This document shows, in pieces, positions 1 to 9,448 of a DNA stretch of 64,000 nt. The position numbers and the translations under genes are program-made. Where the stretch lies: assembly GCF_003628505.1 (NCBI RefSeq), contig NZ_RBZP01000005.1, forward strand, positions 124,001 through 188,000, given 5' to 3'. This stretch comes from Oceanobacillus halophilus. Its GTDB lineage: Bacteria > Bacillota > Bacilli > Bacillales > Amphibacillaceae. The first letter of the stretch is position 1; each line of letters starts with the position of its first letter. The notes beneath the pieces are model-generated. The model saw only the letters and a program-made list of their open reading frames with translations. It had not been told where the DNA came from and did not search any database.

Positions 1-1280
1 TTGACAGAATCTGCAAATTGGAATTTTCCTGTAAAATCATTAACCGAAGCAAAGAATAATTGTCCTTCCACACGATAAATGCGTTTTTGACTTCTCATAT
101 CCATTTCTTCTGTAACTTTAACTTTGGAAATTTTCGCTGCAAAGAATATAGCACTTAATAATACTCCAGCTAATACTCCTTTGGAAAGGTCATGTGTTGC
201 AAGTACGATACCAACTGTCACTACCATAACGATAGCGTCTGTACGTGGTATTTTGTGTAAGGTTGTTAAGGATGACCAATCAAATGTACTGATGGAAACC
301 ATAATCATCACACCGACCAGTGCTGCCATTGGTATTTGGACAACTAATCCACCTAATACGACGATTAAGAACATAAGGAAGACACCAGCTACCAAAGCAG
401 ATAAGCGTCCTTTACCACCGGATTTTACGTTAATCACAGATTGTCCAATCATGGCACAACCTGCCATCCCGCCAAAGAATCCTGAAACGATATTCGCAAT
501 TCCTTGTCCGCGTGACTCTTTGTTTTTATTACTCTCTGTATCTGTCATATCATCTACTATATTTGCCGTTAACAATGATTCTAGCAATCCCACAATTGCT
601 AGAGATAAAGAGTATGGGAATATGATCATTAATGTTTCAAAGTTTAATGGAATATCCGGTATTAAAAATACTGGTAACTGTTGTGTTAATGCACCCATAT
701 CCCCTACCGTACGGACACCAAGATTACCGAAAATAGTGATTGCTGTTACAACGATGATAGCTACTAGTGTAGATGGTACGGCTGTTGTTACTTTCGGGAA
801 AAGATAGATAATAGCTAGTGCGAGTCCAACTAATGCATACATTATCCATGTTTCGCCAACAAAATGCTGAAGCTGTGAGGTAAAAATAACAATAGCTAAA
901 GCATTAACAAATCCGACCATTACTGAACGTGGAACGAATTTGATTAAATTCGCTAACTTAAATACACCAAACAGTATCTGAATAACTCCTGTCAGAATGG
1001 TTGCCGCTAATAAATACTCTAATCCATATTCTGCAACAAGGTTGATCATCAACATTGCCATTGCGCCGGTTGCTGCAGAAATCATACCCGGACGTCCGCC
1101 AACAAAGGCGATAACTACCGCAATACAAAATGATGCATACAATCCTACCATTGGATCGACGCCAGCAATGATGGAAAAGGCAATTGCTTCTGGAATTAAT
1201 GCTAAAGCAACTACAAGACCTGCAAGCACATCACCTTTTACATTACCAAACCATTCTTGCTTTAATTGTTCTGTTTTCAA
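1..1280 (-). CDS. SulP-family anion transporter (C-terminus beyond window)
   Basis: The minus strand encodes a polytopic permease of the SulP (SLC26) family, which moves sulfate, bicarbonate or other inorganic anions across the membrane. About 426 codons are present; the frame runs off the left edge, so the end of the protein, including any complete STAS domain, is missing. Visible family features are the N-terminal stretch [15 protein letters not shown], the segment [16 protein letters not shown] and the region [19 protein letters not shown]. The last visible part ([18 protein letters not shown]) looks like the start of the STAS domain. The start is a TTG at 1278-1280, preceded by an AGGAAGAGGG-like site. 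Substrate cannot be told from sequence; bicarbonate or sulfate are both possible. Confidence 0.9.
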   Translation of the reverse strand, partial: MKTEQLKQEWFGNVKGDVLAGLVVALALIPEAIAFSIIAGVDPMVGLYASFCIAVVIAFVGGRPGMISAATGAMAMLMINLVAEYGLEYLLAATILTGVIQILFGVFKLANLIKFVPRSVMVGFVNALAIVIFTSQLQHFVGETWIMYALVGLALAIIYLFPKVTTAVPSTLVAIIVVTAITIFGNLGVRTVGDMGALTQQLPVFLIPDIPLNFETLMIIFPYSLSLAIVGLLESLLTANIVDDMTDTESNKNKESRGQGIANIVSGFFGGMAGCAMIGQSVINVKSGGKGRLSALVAGVFLMFLIVVLGGLVVQIPMAALVGVMIMVSISTFDWSSLTTLHKIPRTDAIVMVVTVGIVLATHDLSKGVLAGVLLSAIFFAAKISKVKVTEEMDMRSQKRIYRVEGQLFFASVNDFTGKFQFADSV

Positions 1281-1571
1281 CTAATTCCCTCTTCCTATTT
1301 ATATTTCAAGCTTCATTTAGCTTGATCCGTCGAAGACAATATGCATCATACCATAGGTAGGGTTTTTTTGAAAACACCAAGAAAACGTGAACATTAACCA
1401 AAAACTCGATAATGCTCGTTCTTTTTCAGTTTTTCACAGCAACTATAGAAAATAGTCTCTAAGGAGAGGTTTTTATAATTCGCTTTATGAAGACAATTCG
1501 TATTTTCTTACAGGATATTTGTTCGATTATTTTATTCACCTGCTCTTGTTCCTCGTTGATACGTACGTTCA
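1281..1571. other. intergenic stretch, no gene seen
   Basis: This 291-bp gap lies between the SulP start and the stop of the next minus-strand gene. It should hold the SulP promoter. I see no repeat-family copy, no convincing terminator and no small gene with a ribosome binding site. Confidence 0.5.
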
Positions 1572-2252
1572 TTATACTATTTTCCCTCTTTCCATTTGTT
1601 TTAGCGTAATATTTAATAATGATGGATATAATTGTGGATTAGCGTAGTAGTTTCCTGAAGAAGCATTCTTTTTAAAGTGAGGAACAATATGACTTACAAT
1701 CGTTTTACTTATTGGTGCTGGAATTCTGATGAATCCTCGTAATATGGAATGTGATTCATCCGCCATCGGCATGACCATCCCTGTTATTAAATCACCGCGC
1801 TGCATTTGCTGAAAATGCGTGTGAAATACACAGACCAACTTTTGGCGATTATCTAACATATTTCGAAATATATAAACCCTGCCACTCAGACTGTTGTCGC
1901 TTTCAACTATATAAAAACCAGGGTTTAGGAATAACCAGTTTACTAGGACTTTTTGTACTGGAGTTGGCTTATCACGCATTTTTGTCTTATTCCGAAATAA
2001 ATAATGTTGATAAATCGTCTTATTTTCCATCTCGATGGGCTTGCAAAAGATCATCCAATAAATCAGTTGTGACATCAAATCACTTTCGATTTCTTTTGAG
2101 TAGTTCAACTGAACAATAATCTCCTCTGTTTCAGCCAAAATTTTTCGTCGAAAGTTGTGAAGTGAAAAATCAAAAATGTCATCTAAAATCTCAAACAAAT
2201 TCTTTTGTAAATAATCGGGATAGTACATAAATGAATCATATTTGCTCTCCAT
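1572..2252 (-). CDS. conserved-looking hypothetical protein, 226 aa
   Basis: I do not recognise this protein. It is 226 residues, soluble-looking, without signal peptide or clear membrane segment. The C-terminal half contains VCVFHTHFQQMQRGDLITG and a proline-rich linker RIPAPISK; no known catalytic motif is evident. It stands alone between the SulP transporter and the YczE-like gene, both also on the minus strand, with non-coding DNA on each side. Codon use and composition resemble the neighbours, so it is probably a real gene rather than a chance frame. Confidence 0.7.
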   Translation of the reverse strand: MESKYDSFMYYPDYLQKNLFEILDDIFDFSLHNFRRKILAETEEIIVQLNYSKEIESDLMSQLIYWMIFCKPIEMENKTIYQHYLFRNKTKMRDKPTPVQKVLVNWLFLNPGFYIVESDNSLSGRVYIFRNMLDNRQKLVCVFHTHFQQMQRGDLITGMVMPMADESHSILRGFIRIPAPISKTIVSHIVPHFKKNASSGNYYANPQLYPSLLNITLKQMERGKIV

Positions 2253-2414
2253 TTAATCATTCCTTTCTGTAATTTTTATCATTCTAGCACAGTACCATTT
2301 TCCTTGCAGATTCCATAATTTCTTTTTAGAGGCCTTTTAAGTGTTATTTCCTAGAAATAGTTCGTACCATTCTGGATTTCTGACTCAAAGATCGTTCTAA
2401 TTTGCAAAAAACGT

Positions 2415-2443
2415 AAAAAAATAGACAACCATTTAGTTGTCTA
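2415..2443 (-). terminator. rho-independent terminator of the YczE-like gene
   Basis: TAGACAAC (2422-2429) and GTTGTCTA (2436-2443) form a perfect 8-bp stem with a 6-nt loop. On the minus strand the stem is followed by seven T (A run at 2415-2421). It lies about 50 bp past the stop at 2496. Confidence 0.8.
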
Positions 2444-2495
2444 GGAGACTATTTCTATTTACTTAAGAACAAGGGTTTATAATACTCATACGAAA

Positions 2496-3152
2496 TTACA
2501 TTTTTGAAACTGCTCGTTTATCGGAGTATGTTGAGGGTAACCGGTCCAGAATACTTGCCAGTTTTAAGTAGGTTACCTGGAAGATAGGGCTTTGGATAAA
2601 TGTAAAAATAAACGTCACGATAAAGACAGGTCCTCCAAGTATTAATCCAATAACTAGCACGGAACTCTCTGTAATAATTCTTACTTTGCCAATGGATGCG
2701 CCAGTTTTATCGGAAATGGATAGCATAAATCCATCACGCGGGCCGGAGCCAACTTTCGCTGCATTGTAGATACCACCACCAATACCCATTACGACAATTC
2801 CTACTAACATTGTCAAAATATCTATCCATGTGTTGGTTGCTTTTGGAAGGAAATCAAGCCACATATACGTATCTACAAACACACCAATCAATACAGCATT
2901 GAAGAATGTACCGATTTTAATATAACGCTTATCTAAAATCCACGAAATGACAATTAATAATCCAGATATGATAATAGCCCACGAGCCAATAGATAAACCG
3001 ATTAAATTAAACATTGCTACATTCAATACATCCCAAGGGTGAATCCCCAAATGCTGTACATTTATTGTCATTGTAATTCCTAAACTAAAAATCATTAATC
3101 CTATAAAAAATACAGTCCAGCGAATCCAAAAATTCAAAGAATCACACCCCAC
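2496..3152 (-). CDS. YczE/YitT-type integral membrane protein
   Basis: A 218-residue multi-pass membrane protein resembling the YczE (YyaS/YitT-like) family. The first helix begins near residue 10. Typical family positions are HLGIHPWDVLNVAMF (about 30-45), a central glycine-rich GIVVMGIGGGIYNAAKVGSG and GPRDGFMLSIS after it. The biochemical role of the family is not settled; in B. subtilis YczE affects production of nonribosomal peptides. It is monocistronic, with its own terminator, and transcribed away from the ECF sigma operon. I am confident of the family, not of the function. Confidence 0.85.
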   Translation of the reverse strand: MGCDSLNFWIRWTVFFIGLMIFSLGITMTINVQHLGIHPWDVLNVAMFNLIGLSIGSWAIIISGLLIVISWILDKRYIKIGTFFNAVLIGVFVDTYMWLDFLPKATNTWIDILTMLVGIVVMGIGGGIYNAAKVGSGPRDGFMLSISDKTGASIGKVRIITESSVLVIGLILGGPVFIVTFIFTFIQSPIFQVTYLKLASILDRLPSTYSDKRAVSKM

Positions 3153-3287
3153 TTTCCTCGTTGTTTTAATTACTTACACTATAATAGCAGATTTTCTACC
3201 TTAATGGGAAAATTCTTTATAATAAAGATACTTTTTCAATTTCAGATATTTGTCCTATAATAAGTGAAATATGTTGTTCCCTATTTT

Positions 3288-3510
3288 GATAGGCTCTTTT
3301 CTATAAGATTGTTCCTTTTTCTCATGACTTTACTTTACATTTGTATAGATTACGGGCCTACTTTATTAAGAATAGTCTAGCGCTTGCTTACACTTATGAT
3401 TGATTTGAGCGGATATTCGCTTCGGCAGAGCACCATGCTAACCGTGGGATTCTCCGTGCTCTCTCTCCGTTTTGATAGTTGCTCAAGATATTTTTGAGGT
3501 GATACACCAT
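3288..3510. repeat. degenerate copy of the AGGCTCTTTTC intergenic element
   Basis: Begins AGGCTCTTTTCTATAAGATT and continues with a CATGACTTTAC segment. Both also occur at the left end of the 404-bp element at 35063-35466. The interior keeps CGCTTGCTTACACTTATGA, shared with the copy near 7090, then diverges. The right terminus is not recognisable. Confidence 0.6.
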
Positions 3511-3580
3511 CAAATTACGTTTAAGACAGTTATTTTTCTTAAAAACAGCAAATTCATAATCAAAAAAATATAAAAATTAC

Positions 3581-3605
3581 GCGACAAATTAATTTCTTAT
3601 ACGTC
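3581..3605 (+). promoter_or_regulatory. candidate ECF-type promoter of the sigma operon
   Basis: GCGACAAAT, an approximate ECF -35, is followed after about 15 nt by CGTCTA, the usual ECF -10 core, 33 bp before the sigma start. ECF operons are commonly autoregulated, so this is a plausible site for the adjacent sigma factor. The -35 match is imperfect. Confidence 0.35.
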
Positions 3606-3637
3606 TAAGTAATGATAATAATTCTAGAGGTGCTTTT

Positions 3638-4162
3638 ATGTCTAATAAACAACGGGTAATTACAGATTGGTATTCGAAATATAGTTCGTCGATATATCGT
3701 TATATTCTTATGACTATTCGACATGCTCATCATGCTGAAGATCTGACACAAGAAACTTTTTTAAAAGCTTATAAATATTTCCACTCCTTTAAATGGGAAG
3801 CCAATCCAAAAACTTGGTTATTCAGCATTGCGCATAATGTAACCGTAGATTTTATGAGGAAAAAACAGCCTTATCTGTACTTAATGGAAATGTTTCCTAT
3901 CAAAGCAGCAAAAGGAGAATCTCCAGATGAGATAGTTCAAATAAATGAAAGCTCTAATGAATTATTCCAGGCAATCGGACGGTTAAAAAAGTCGTATCGT
4001 GAAATTATCATTTTAAGAAAAATCAAAGAGTTTTCCATAAAAGAAACGGCTGAAATTTTAAACTGGAGTGAAAGCAAAGTAAAATCCACCTTGTCTAGAG
4101 CCATTCAAGCTTTAGAAAAAGAACTTCTAAAGGAGGGCTTTGTCTATGAAAACACCATTTGA
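3638..4162 (+). CDS. ECF-type RNA polymerase sigma factor
   Basis: A 174-residue group 4 (extracytoplasmic function) sigma factor. Region 2 spans roughly residues 10-75, with the core-binding motif AEDLTQETFLKAYKYF and WLFSIAHNVTVDFMRKK. Region 4 lies at about 115-165 with the helix-turn-helix EFSIKETAEILNWSESKVKS. The ATG follows AGAGGTG. Its end overlaps the next gene by 17 bp, the classic sigma/anti-sigma arrangement, so activity is presumably held in check by the membrane protein encoded downstream. The inducing signal cannot be read from sequence. Confidence 0.92.
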   Translation: MSNKQRVITDWYSKYSSSIYRYILMTIRHAHHAEDLTQETFLKAYKYFHSFKWEANPKTWLFSIAHNVTVDFMRKKQPYLYLMEMFPIKAAKGESPDEIVQINESSNELFQAIGRLKKSYREIIILRKIKEFSIKETAEILNWSESKVKSTLSRAIQALEKELLKEGFVYENTI

Positions 4163-4895
4163 TAAATCTCTGAAACAATTGGAACATGATATTTCTTGGA
4201 ATGAATCTAGAAAACAGCAAACGAAGATTAAATTAGTAGAAGAAATGCAGAAAACAGGTCGGAAACAGAAACCGAAAGGACAGTTAGCCTATTATTCTAG
4301 CATTGCAATGTTTTTACTTGTTGCCAGTATTGGTTTAAACTATTTACTAAATACCACACCACCTATAGATCAATCGATCACGCATGTGGAAAAACAGACT
4401 GGTATAAGCCTGAAAGAAAAATGGCTACCAGCGTTTATTCAACAAAAAAATGTGTTAGAAACAGATTCGTTACAGTTGACTAAGGACTATTCTGAACGGA
4501 CCGAAGAAACAATGAAACGTGATGTGGAAGTAGCAATTCACATCCTTTATCTTCAATTAGAAAAACTGGAAGAAGGTAAGTGGGATCCTGATTTTGACCG
4601 TGAGAAAGATCATATTATATTTTCAGATATGATTAGTGCTGCAAACCAGGCTTCCACTGCTGCTCATCTTTTAGATCTGGATAATTGGTTATACGCAGAT
4701 TTATATAATATTTCTCCATTAATTGCAGAAGCCAGGGATAAGAAAGATATAGATGGTCTCGTACTTGCCTATCAACTAGTCCATGACCTGCATGTTGCGT
4801 ATAATGGGTATGAATCTGATGAACCATCTTACGGAGTGACACTTTACCGTGACGCAAATAATGATAGTATTCGAGAGTATCTTGGAAGAAAATAA
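4146..4895 (+). CDS. membrane-anchored putative anti-sigma factor (DUF3600-like ectodomain)
   Basis: A 249-residue protein with an N-terminal cytoplasmic segment of about 40 residues, one membrane helix (about residues 46-66, SSIAMFLLVASIGLNYLL) and a large extracellular helical domain. The C-terminal part (about 140-249; motifs LVHDLHVAYNGY and PSYGVTLYR) resembles the domain of Bacillus ECF negative effectors called DUF3600; that assignment is from memory. Start: ATG 4146 sits 8 nt after AGGAGGG, whereas an upstream TTG at 4140 is too close. The gene overlaps the sigma gene, which supports an anti-sigma role. No zinc-binding HxxxCxxC motif is present. Confidence 0.75.
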   Translation: MKTPFDKSLKQLEHDISWNESRKQQTKIKLVEEMQKTGRKQKPKGQLAYYSSIAMFLLVASIGLNYLLNTTPPIDQSITHVEKQTGISLKEKWLPAFIQQKNVLETDSLQLTKDYSERTEETMKRDVEVAIHILYLQLEKLEEGKWDPDFDREKDHIIFSDMISAANQASTAAHLLDLDNWLYADLYNISPLIAEARDKKDIDGLVLAYQLVHDLHVAYNGYESDEPSYGVTLYRDANNDSIREYLGRK

Positions 4896-4922
4896 TTTAT
4901 GAAATAAATGGGGAGAAGTATG

Positions 4923-5522
4923 ATGAAGAATAAAAAATTGTACATTATTATTACATTAGTTGCTTTCGTTATTGCTGGAATTGGATTTTTTGCATTTAAT
5001 TTTATTAGTGATAGGATGGAAGAGCAGAAAGCCATTGAAGCGGAAAAGGCAAGTATTGTGGAGGATTTGAAATCGGAAAACCCGGATTTGTCTGACACGG
5101 TACAAGTAAGTGAAGATACGGAAGTAGAAAATACAGAAGATGTTATGAAAGCCACAAAAGAAAATACAGTTATTGCCAACATACACGAAGACTTTAATGA
5201 TATGACTGGATGGGGCAGGTATCATAATTTTGATTTTAACAACAGCAAAGTTTTAAACCGTCTCCAACGTATTCAAGAACAAATAGAGGCTGTCATTCAA
5301 GAATCGTCAGATGAGGCATTAATAGGAGATTTCACCAATGCATTATTAGTTTTAGAAAAGGCAATAGAAACCGAAGATGTACAGGGAATCCTATATGCCC
5401 ATCGAATTTTTCATGACCTGGACATTCATATAAACAACTATGATTCTAAGGAAATTTTTGGAATAACCGAATGGAAAAACGGTCGCCAGCCTCGATCAAT
5501 TAATAGTTATCTAGGCTCATAA
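4923..5522 (+). CDS. membrane-anchored paralogue of the adjacent anti-sigma ectodomain
   Basis: 199 residues with an N-terminal membrane anchor (IIITLVAFVIAGIGFFAF), a short acidic linker and a helical outer domain. Its C-terminus aligns with the preceding protein: ILYAHRIFHDLDIHINNYDS matches the VLAYQLVHDLHVAYNGYESD segment, followed by a similar FGIT and serine-x-tyrosine-leucine ending. It lacks the long N-terminal cytoplasmic part, so it probably does not bind sigma itself. It may be a signal partner or competitor of the anti-sigma factor (inference). Start ATG 4923 gives the best spacing to GGGGAG. It is the third gene of the operon and is followed by a terminator. Confidence 0.75.
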   Translation: MKNKKLYIIITLVAFVIAGIGFFAFNFISDRMEEQKAIEAEKASIVEDLKSENPDLSDTVQVSEDTEVENTEDVMKATKENTVIANIHEDFNDMTGWGRYHNFDFNNSKVLNRLQRIQEQIEAVIQESSDEALIGDFTNALLVLEKAIETEDVQGILYAHRIFHDLDIHINNYDSKEIFGITEWKNGRQPRSINSYLGS

Positions 5523-5553
5523 CCGTGGAGAACATTGCCTCCACGGCTTTTTT
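5523..5553 (+). terminator. terminator of the ECF operon
   Basis: CCGTGGAG (5523-5530) pairs perfectly with CTCCACGG (5539-5546), followed by C and six T. It begins directly after the TAA-type stop of the third gene. Confidence 0.9.
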
Positions 5554-5648
5554 ATCATTTGCTCATCTCTAAAACATTGTTGCCTTTCTTTATCGGAGTT
5601 AATATAGGGTGCGGCCTTAGTCCCCCCATAATGAAAAACACTTTATAT

Positions 5649-6878
5649 TTAAAAAGCCCAGTTACCCTTGCGGAAAATCGGTTCGAGGGTTCCGTCACTT
5701 AACTCACCATCTATATCCATTTCTCCATTACCAATCATAAAATCCTCATGGGTAATCGACGTGTTTAGCCCAAGATTCTGAATTGCTTGCTTATCTAAGT
5801 CTCGTGCTCCTTCAACACACGTTGGATATGCATCACCAAGTGCCAAATGATTCGAAGCATTTTCATCAAACAGTGTATTATAAAATAATATGTTGGAAGA
5901 TGATATTGGTGATTGATGTGGAACGAGAGCAACTTCTCCTAAATAGGAAGATCCTTCATCCGATTGAAGCAGTTCGTTCAAAAGTTCTTCCCCTTTTACT
6001 GCTTCCGCTTTAACGACTTTGCCATTTTCAAAGGTTAATTTAAAATCATCAATGACATTCCCTTGGAAAACGAGTGGTTTGGTATTGGAAACATAGCCAT
6101 TTACACCTGTTTTCAGTGGGGCTGTATAAACTTCTTCCGTCGGCATATTCGCGATAAATGGTGTTTCTTCAGGTGTTGTGCTTGCTCCCGATAACCATAT
6201 ATGTTTTTCCGGTAATGCAATAGATAATTCAGTTCCAGGTGCTTTATAATGCAGTTTTTTATATCTTTTATCATTCAATAATTTTGCTTTTTTTTCTAAT
6301 TCGGTAATATGATTCTTCCACTTTTCAACAGCGTCCCCATCACCTATGCGAACTGTATGGAATATCGCATCCCAAAGAGCATCTACCTGTTCTTCTTCTG
6401 GTTTATCTGGGAACACTTTTTTTGCCCAATTCTTTGAAGGTACAGCAATAATCGACCAGGCAATTTTATCATTGGTGACAGCGTTCCGATAGTTTTCTAG
6501 TGCCTGTCCAGCTGCTTTTTGCTGCTTCGCAATTCTTTCAGTTGAAATTCCATCTAGTAAATCTGGATTCTCAGCATCAATCCACAACAATACTCCCTTT
6601 TTCTCGATCAGTTCATCACGCTGTCTGACCACCCACTCTGGATATCTATTAAATTCGTCATCCGGAGCCATTTCATAAAAAGCTCGTTGAATTACTTCAT
6701 CTGTCAAGTTCACTTCGACTCGAGAAGCTCCTGCTTCATATGCTTTTTTTACAACGATTCGGGTAAAATCCAATGTTTCTGTTGTTGTATTAATAAGAAC
6801 ATATTGTCCTTTTTGAACATTCATTCCTACCTGTACAGCAAGTTCAGCATACTGTGTTAGTTTCTCATTAAAGTTCAT
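5649..6878 (-). CDS. M29-family aminopeptidase (AmpS/PepS type)
   Basis: A 409-residue cytoplasmic metallo-aminopeptidase of peptidase family M29, which releases N-terminal residues from peptides using two metal ions. The length is normal for the family. Family stretches include KGQYVLINTTTE near the N-terminus, WLSGASTTPEETPFIANMPT in the middle, and the C-terminal metal-binding region with GEVALVPHQSP, HLALGDAYP, SITHEDFMIG and GEMDIDG. Start ATG 6878 follows AAGGAAG. The gene is monocistronic, facing the ECF operon terminator; no functional link to neighbours is seen. Confidence 0.92.
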   Translation of the reverse strand: MNFNEKLTQYAELAVQVGMNVQKGQYVLINTTTETLDFTRIVVKKAYEAGASRVEVNLTDEVIQRAFYEMAPDDEFNRYPEWVVRQRDELIEKKGVLLWIDAENPDLLDGISTERIAKQQKAAGQALENYRNAVTNDKIAWSIIAVPSKNWAKKVFPDKPEEEQVDALWDAIFHTVRIGDGDAVEKWKNHITELEKKAKLLNDKRYKKLHYKAPGTELSIALPEKHIWLSGASTTPEETPFIANMPTEEVYTAPLKTGVNGYVSNTKPLVFQGNVIDDFKLTFENGKVVKAEAVKGEELLNELLQSDEGSSYLGEVALVPHQSPISSSNILFYNTLFDENASNHLALGDAYPTCVEGARDLDKQAIQNLGLNTSITHEDFMIGNGEMDIDGELSDGTLEPIFRKGNWAF

Positions 6879-7009
6879 TTAGATAACTTCCTTTCCTGTT
6901 TTGTTCAGTAATTAATGTCTTTAAGCTTTTTAATACCCTGATATTATTGTACTAGCAGAGGGGTTATCTATCTTTAAATATTATATCCCCATAATGAACA
7001 ATTTTCGAG

Positions 7010-7320
7010 TAGCTCGTTTTAAGATTTGTTGCTATTTTACTATATCAGAGTTGATGGAAACTCCTCATTTATTTCATTCAGAATCGTTATCTCTCGCTTA
7101 CACTTATGAATGTTTTCTGCTGTCATTCGCTCTGGCAGAATACTTGCGGTTCGCGGGCACAGCCTCTGCCTCCTCGCGGAAAAAGCATACTGCGCCTGCG
7201 TCTACTAGTAATGCTTCGAAGTAGGCTTCCTCGGCGCAAGAGCCAAAGAAGCTTAATCAAGGAGTTCCCTCGCTGCGGGGTCTTCAGACTCGTGCTTAGT
7301 CAAGTCTAAATTTATGTGTA
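7010..7320. repeat. copy of the large intergenic element, reverse orientation
   Basis: The core reads TGCGCCTGCGTCT, AATGCTTCGAAG, CTCGGCGCAAG and GGAGTTCCCTCGCTGCG. These match, on the opposite strand, the blocks of the elements at 35063-35466 and 37430-37640. The left flank TTGTTGCTATTTTACTATA and GTTGATGGAAACTCCTCAT resembles their terminal region. The open frames inside are by-products of the repeat. Confidence 0.75.
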
Positions 7321-7365
7321 AATTCATAATACAAGTTATCATCCACATTAGATATTTAGTTATTG

Positions 7366-7580
7366 AAGAGACTGGGACAAAAGTATTTTCTAAAGAAAAA
7401 CCCGAACATGATTGGTGGATCGGTGCATAAATACCGCTCCGGAAATATACTTCGCTTTCCGTAGCGAAGACAGAGCAGTATTCTGAATTAAAGATATCAG
7501 GACTCTATACAAAATGCGACCTAATTACAACAATCGCCAATCCCTTTCGCTAAGCCGAGTATTCTCAGTCCCAATCAATA
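7366..7580. repeat. second intergenic repeat type, bounded by GACTGGGAC and GTCCC
   Basis: Begins AGACTGGGACAAAAGTATT and ends TCTCAGTCCCAATC, giving short inverted ends. Inside are GCTCCGGAAATATACTTCGC and TTTCCGTAGCG, blocks shared with intergenic copies near 14600 and 15110. A related left end (GGGACATAAGTAAAG) occurs at 19110 and 37318. Confidence 0.6.
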
Positions 7581-7589
7581 GATAAGAGC

Positions 7590-7639
7590 CAAAAAGAACC
7601 TAGCAGTGAGGACAGGATGAATGTCCACTCTAGGCTCTA
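7590..7639 (-). terminator. terminator of the DUF3231 gene
   Basis: On the minus strand GAGCCTAGAGTGGACA pairs, with two bulged or mismatched bases, with TGTCCTCACTGCTAGGTTC, followed by a T-rich tract. It lies about 45 bp past the stop at 7681. Confidence 0.7.
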
Positions 7640-7680
7640 ATCTCCACCTACGCAACTAATTATTTGTTTTAGCCTTTTCC

Positions 7681-8694
7681 CTATTTCTTTATCCCTTTGG
7701 ATAACTGTCTTCTATCCACCGCCAATGGTGGCTGCTCCAACCAGCCTTCTTTAATCATTAAATTTGAACCGTCCTCTGCGTATAACGCTAGTTCGCCGGC
7801 TAATTTCATGTGTTTTGCAGCTAAATCTCTTCTGGCATTAACGCTAAAAGCTGAACCATAAAAAGCAATTGCAATTTGTGAAGACAATTGAATTTGATAC
7901 ATCATTAATTTATCAGAAAAAGGAGGGGTTGTAGAATCAGTAACAAACGATTGCCATGCTACTGGAGAACTTAACTTTTCTTCACGAAGGATCTCCTCAA
8001 ATACATTAATATGCTTGTTGGCAATCTTCGCACCACGATTGGAATATTTGCGAAGTGCATCTGACTTCGTAACCTGACTAAAACCAACTTTCAATCCCAC
8101 ATGTAGATGCATTTTCATCATATTAAAAGTAATGTCACCAATTTCCATCGCAGTAAGAGGTCGACGTTCACCCAACCAACCAGTTAAAAAGCTTTGATCT
8201 TTCACAAAATCAATAGAACTAGGTGGAGTAAGTATTGGAGGACGTGATAAAAGTCCCTTATTCAACATTATTTCTATTGTTTGATCAAAAAGATTCATTG
8301 TTTCGGTATACACTTTCATATAATATTTGCGCAAATCAGACCGAATTGACGTGCTTACAGATAGTGAATAACCTGTTAACCCCTGTAAGGACATAATATA
8401 TAAATAATTTAAGTAAAAAGGATCCTGGAAAAGCCTTGGCGCATTCACATCTACATCTTCTTCAGTAAAGCCTTTTGGAATAGGATAGTTTTCACCTTTA
8501 AAAAATTTCTTTATCTCCTTAATATGTTTTTCTGATAACATCAATGCTTTTTCATAAAGTTCACTTATCTCTTCATCCTCCATATGGTTGAGTGCATATC
8601 TAAAAAAGCAAATGGACATTGTATCAAACATATACTGAGTCCATAGAGCTGCCATTTCTGGTGCACAAAGCGGAATTTTATTTTTTGAATTCAT
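7681..8694 (-). CDS. DUF3231 family protein
   Basis: A 337-residue protein built of two repeats of the DUF3231 domain, roughly residues 10-165 and 185-335. Each repeat is a helical bundle ending in a proline-rich segment (NKGLLSRPPILTPP in the first, IKEGWLEQPPLAVDRRQL in the second). The family is widespread in spore-forming Bacillaceae and its function is unknown. Start: ATG 8694 lies after GGGGAGG, so the further upstream ATG that overlaps this site is rejected. Monocistronic, with a terminator downstream. Confidence 0.85.
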   Translation of the reverse strand: MNSKNKIPLCAPEMAALWTQYMFDTMSICFFRYALNHMEDEEISELYEKALMLSEKHIKEIKKFFKGENYPIPKGFTEEDVDVNAPRLFQDPFYLNYLYIMSLQGLTGYSLSVSTSIRSDLRKYYMKVYTETMNLFDQTIEIMLNKGLLSRPPILTPPSSIDFVKDQSFLTGWLGERRPLTAMEIGDITFNMMKMHLHVGLKVGFSQVTKSDALRKYSNRGAKIANKHINVFEEILREEKLSSPVAWQSFVTDSTTPPFSDKLMMYQIQLSSQIAIAFYGSAFSVNARRDLAAKHMKLAGELALYAEDGSNLMIKEGWLEQPPLAVDRRQLSKGIKK

Positions 8695-8861
8695 TAGGGC
8701 CTCCCCTTTTTTCATTATAATTATATGTTTTGAATACAGCGAGATTTTATACTTAAGAATGATTTGACCCTCTCTATCTTAGCGTTAAAATTTTCCACTA
8801 TTAGTAGATGCATTATTCCATATAATACAACTGTTCTATTTCATAACTAGGCGGTGTGAAC

Positions 8862-9275
8862 GTGACTTGGCAAAAACAATTATTAAGCATGATTAACCAT
8901 TCAAAAGATAAGAATATTGCATTAGCCGTAGATGTATCAACGGATGAATACCCTATCGAAACCATTCGCAACATAATAACTTTGTTTGATGAAGTTAAAG
9001 AAGAAATCCCATTAATTCTTGCAGATTATAAACTGAGAGAAGTAACAGACACGAAAAAGGCAAAAAACATCATGTTTCACACCCATGGCAGAGCTTCCTA
9101 CACAGATGCGCTCGAATGGGGACAAGAAAATGGCATAGAAAAGCTTTTCTATATTACGGATGTAACGGGACACTTTTGGGAAGAACTAAAAATCGATTAT
9201 GACGTCGTGTGGTTAATACCAGATAAATTTAAACCGCAAGTACCATTTGGGAAAACTTTTAATTTGGTCCAATGA
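8862..9275 (+). CDS. stand-alone VWA-like domain protein
   Basis: A 137-residue protein resembling the VWA-like C-terminal domain of DUF2201-type putative metallopeptidases. It has an N-terminal strand with acidic and serine residues (IALAVDVSTDEYP, a partial MIDAS-like DxS), a middle HTHGRASYTDALEW segment, then LFYITDVTGHF and VVWLIPD ending in PFGKTFNL. The catalytic N-terminal metallopeptidase part is absent, so any enzymatic role is doubtful. Start: GTG 8862 is spaced 7 nt from AGGCGG; GTG 8856 is an alternative. It is followed by a terminator and is monocistronic. Confidence 0.65.
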   Translation: MTWQKQLLSMINHSKDKNIALAVDVSTDEYPIETIRNIITLFDEVKEEIPLILADYKLREVTDTKKAKNIMFHTHGRASYTDALEWGQENGIEKLFYITDVTGHFWEELKIDYDVVWLIPDKFKPQVPFGKTFNLVQ

Positions 9276-9301
9276 TCGAGTCTAATTCTTACATTGCATC
9301 A

Positions 9302-9345
9302 AGTGCGTAGTAGTTATGCTTTATGTAACGACTACGCACTGTTTT
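9302..9345 (+). terminator. terminator after the VWA-like gene
   Basis: AGTGCGTAGTAGTTA (from 9302) pairs with TAACGACTACGCACT (to 9340), with one mismatch, followed by GTTTTC. Confidence 0.85.
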
Positions 9346-9448
9346 CATTCCATCCAAGAGGATTCGCCGATGAATAACAATCTCCTCTGTACATCATACT
9401 AACTCGTAAAATTATCTCGTAAATGAATGAATATATCAGGAGGTTATT

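Noticed and set aside
124-1284. Plus-strand open frames across the first 1.3 kb
   Set aside because: They are antisense to the SulP transporter, whose minus-strand translation gives clear family motifs.
4633-5225. Minus-strand frames within the anti-sigma genes
   Set aside because: They are antisense to well-supported, overlapping genes and show no family features.
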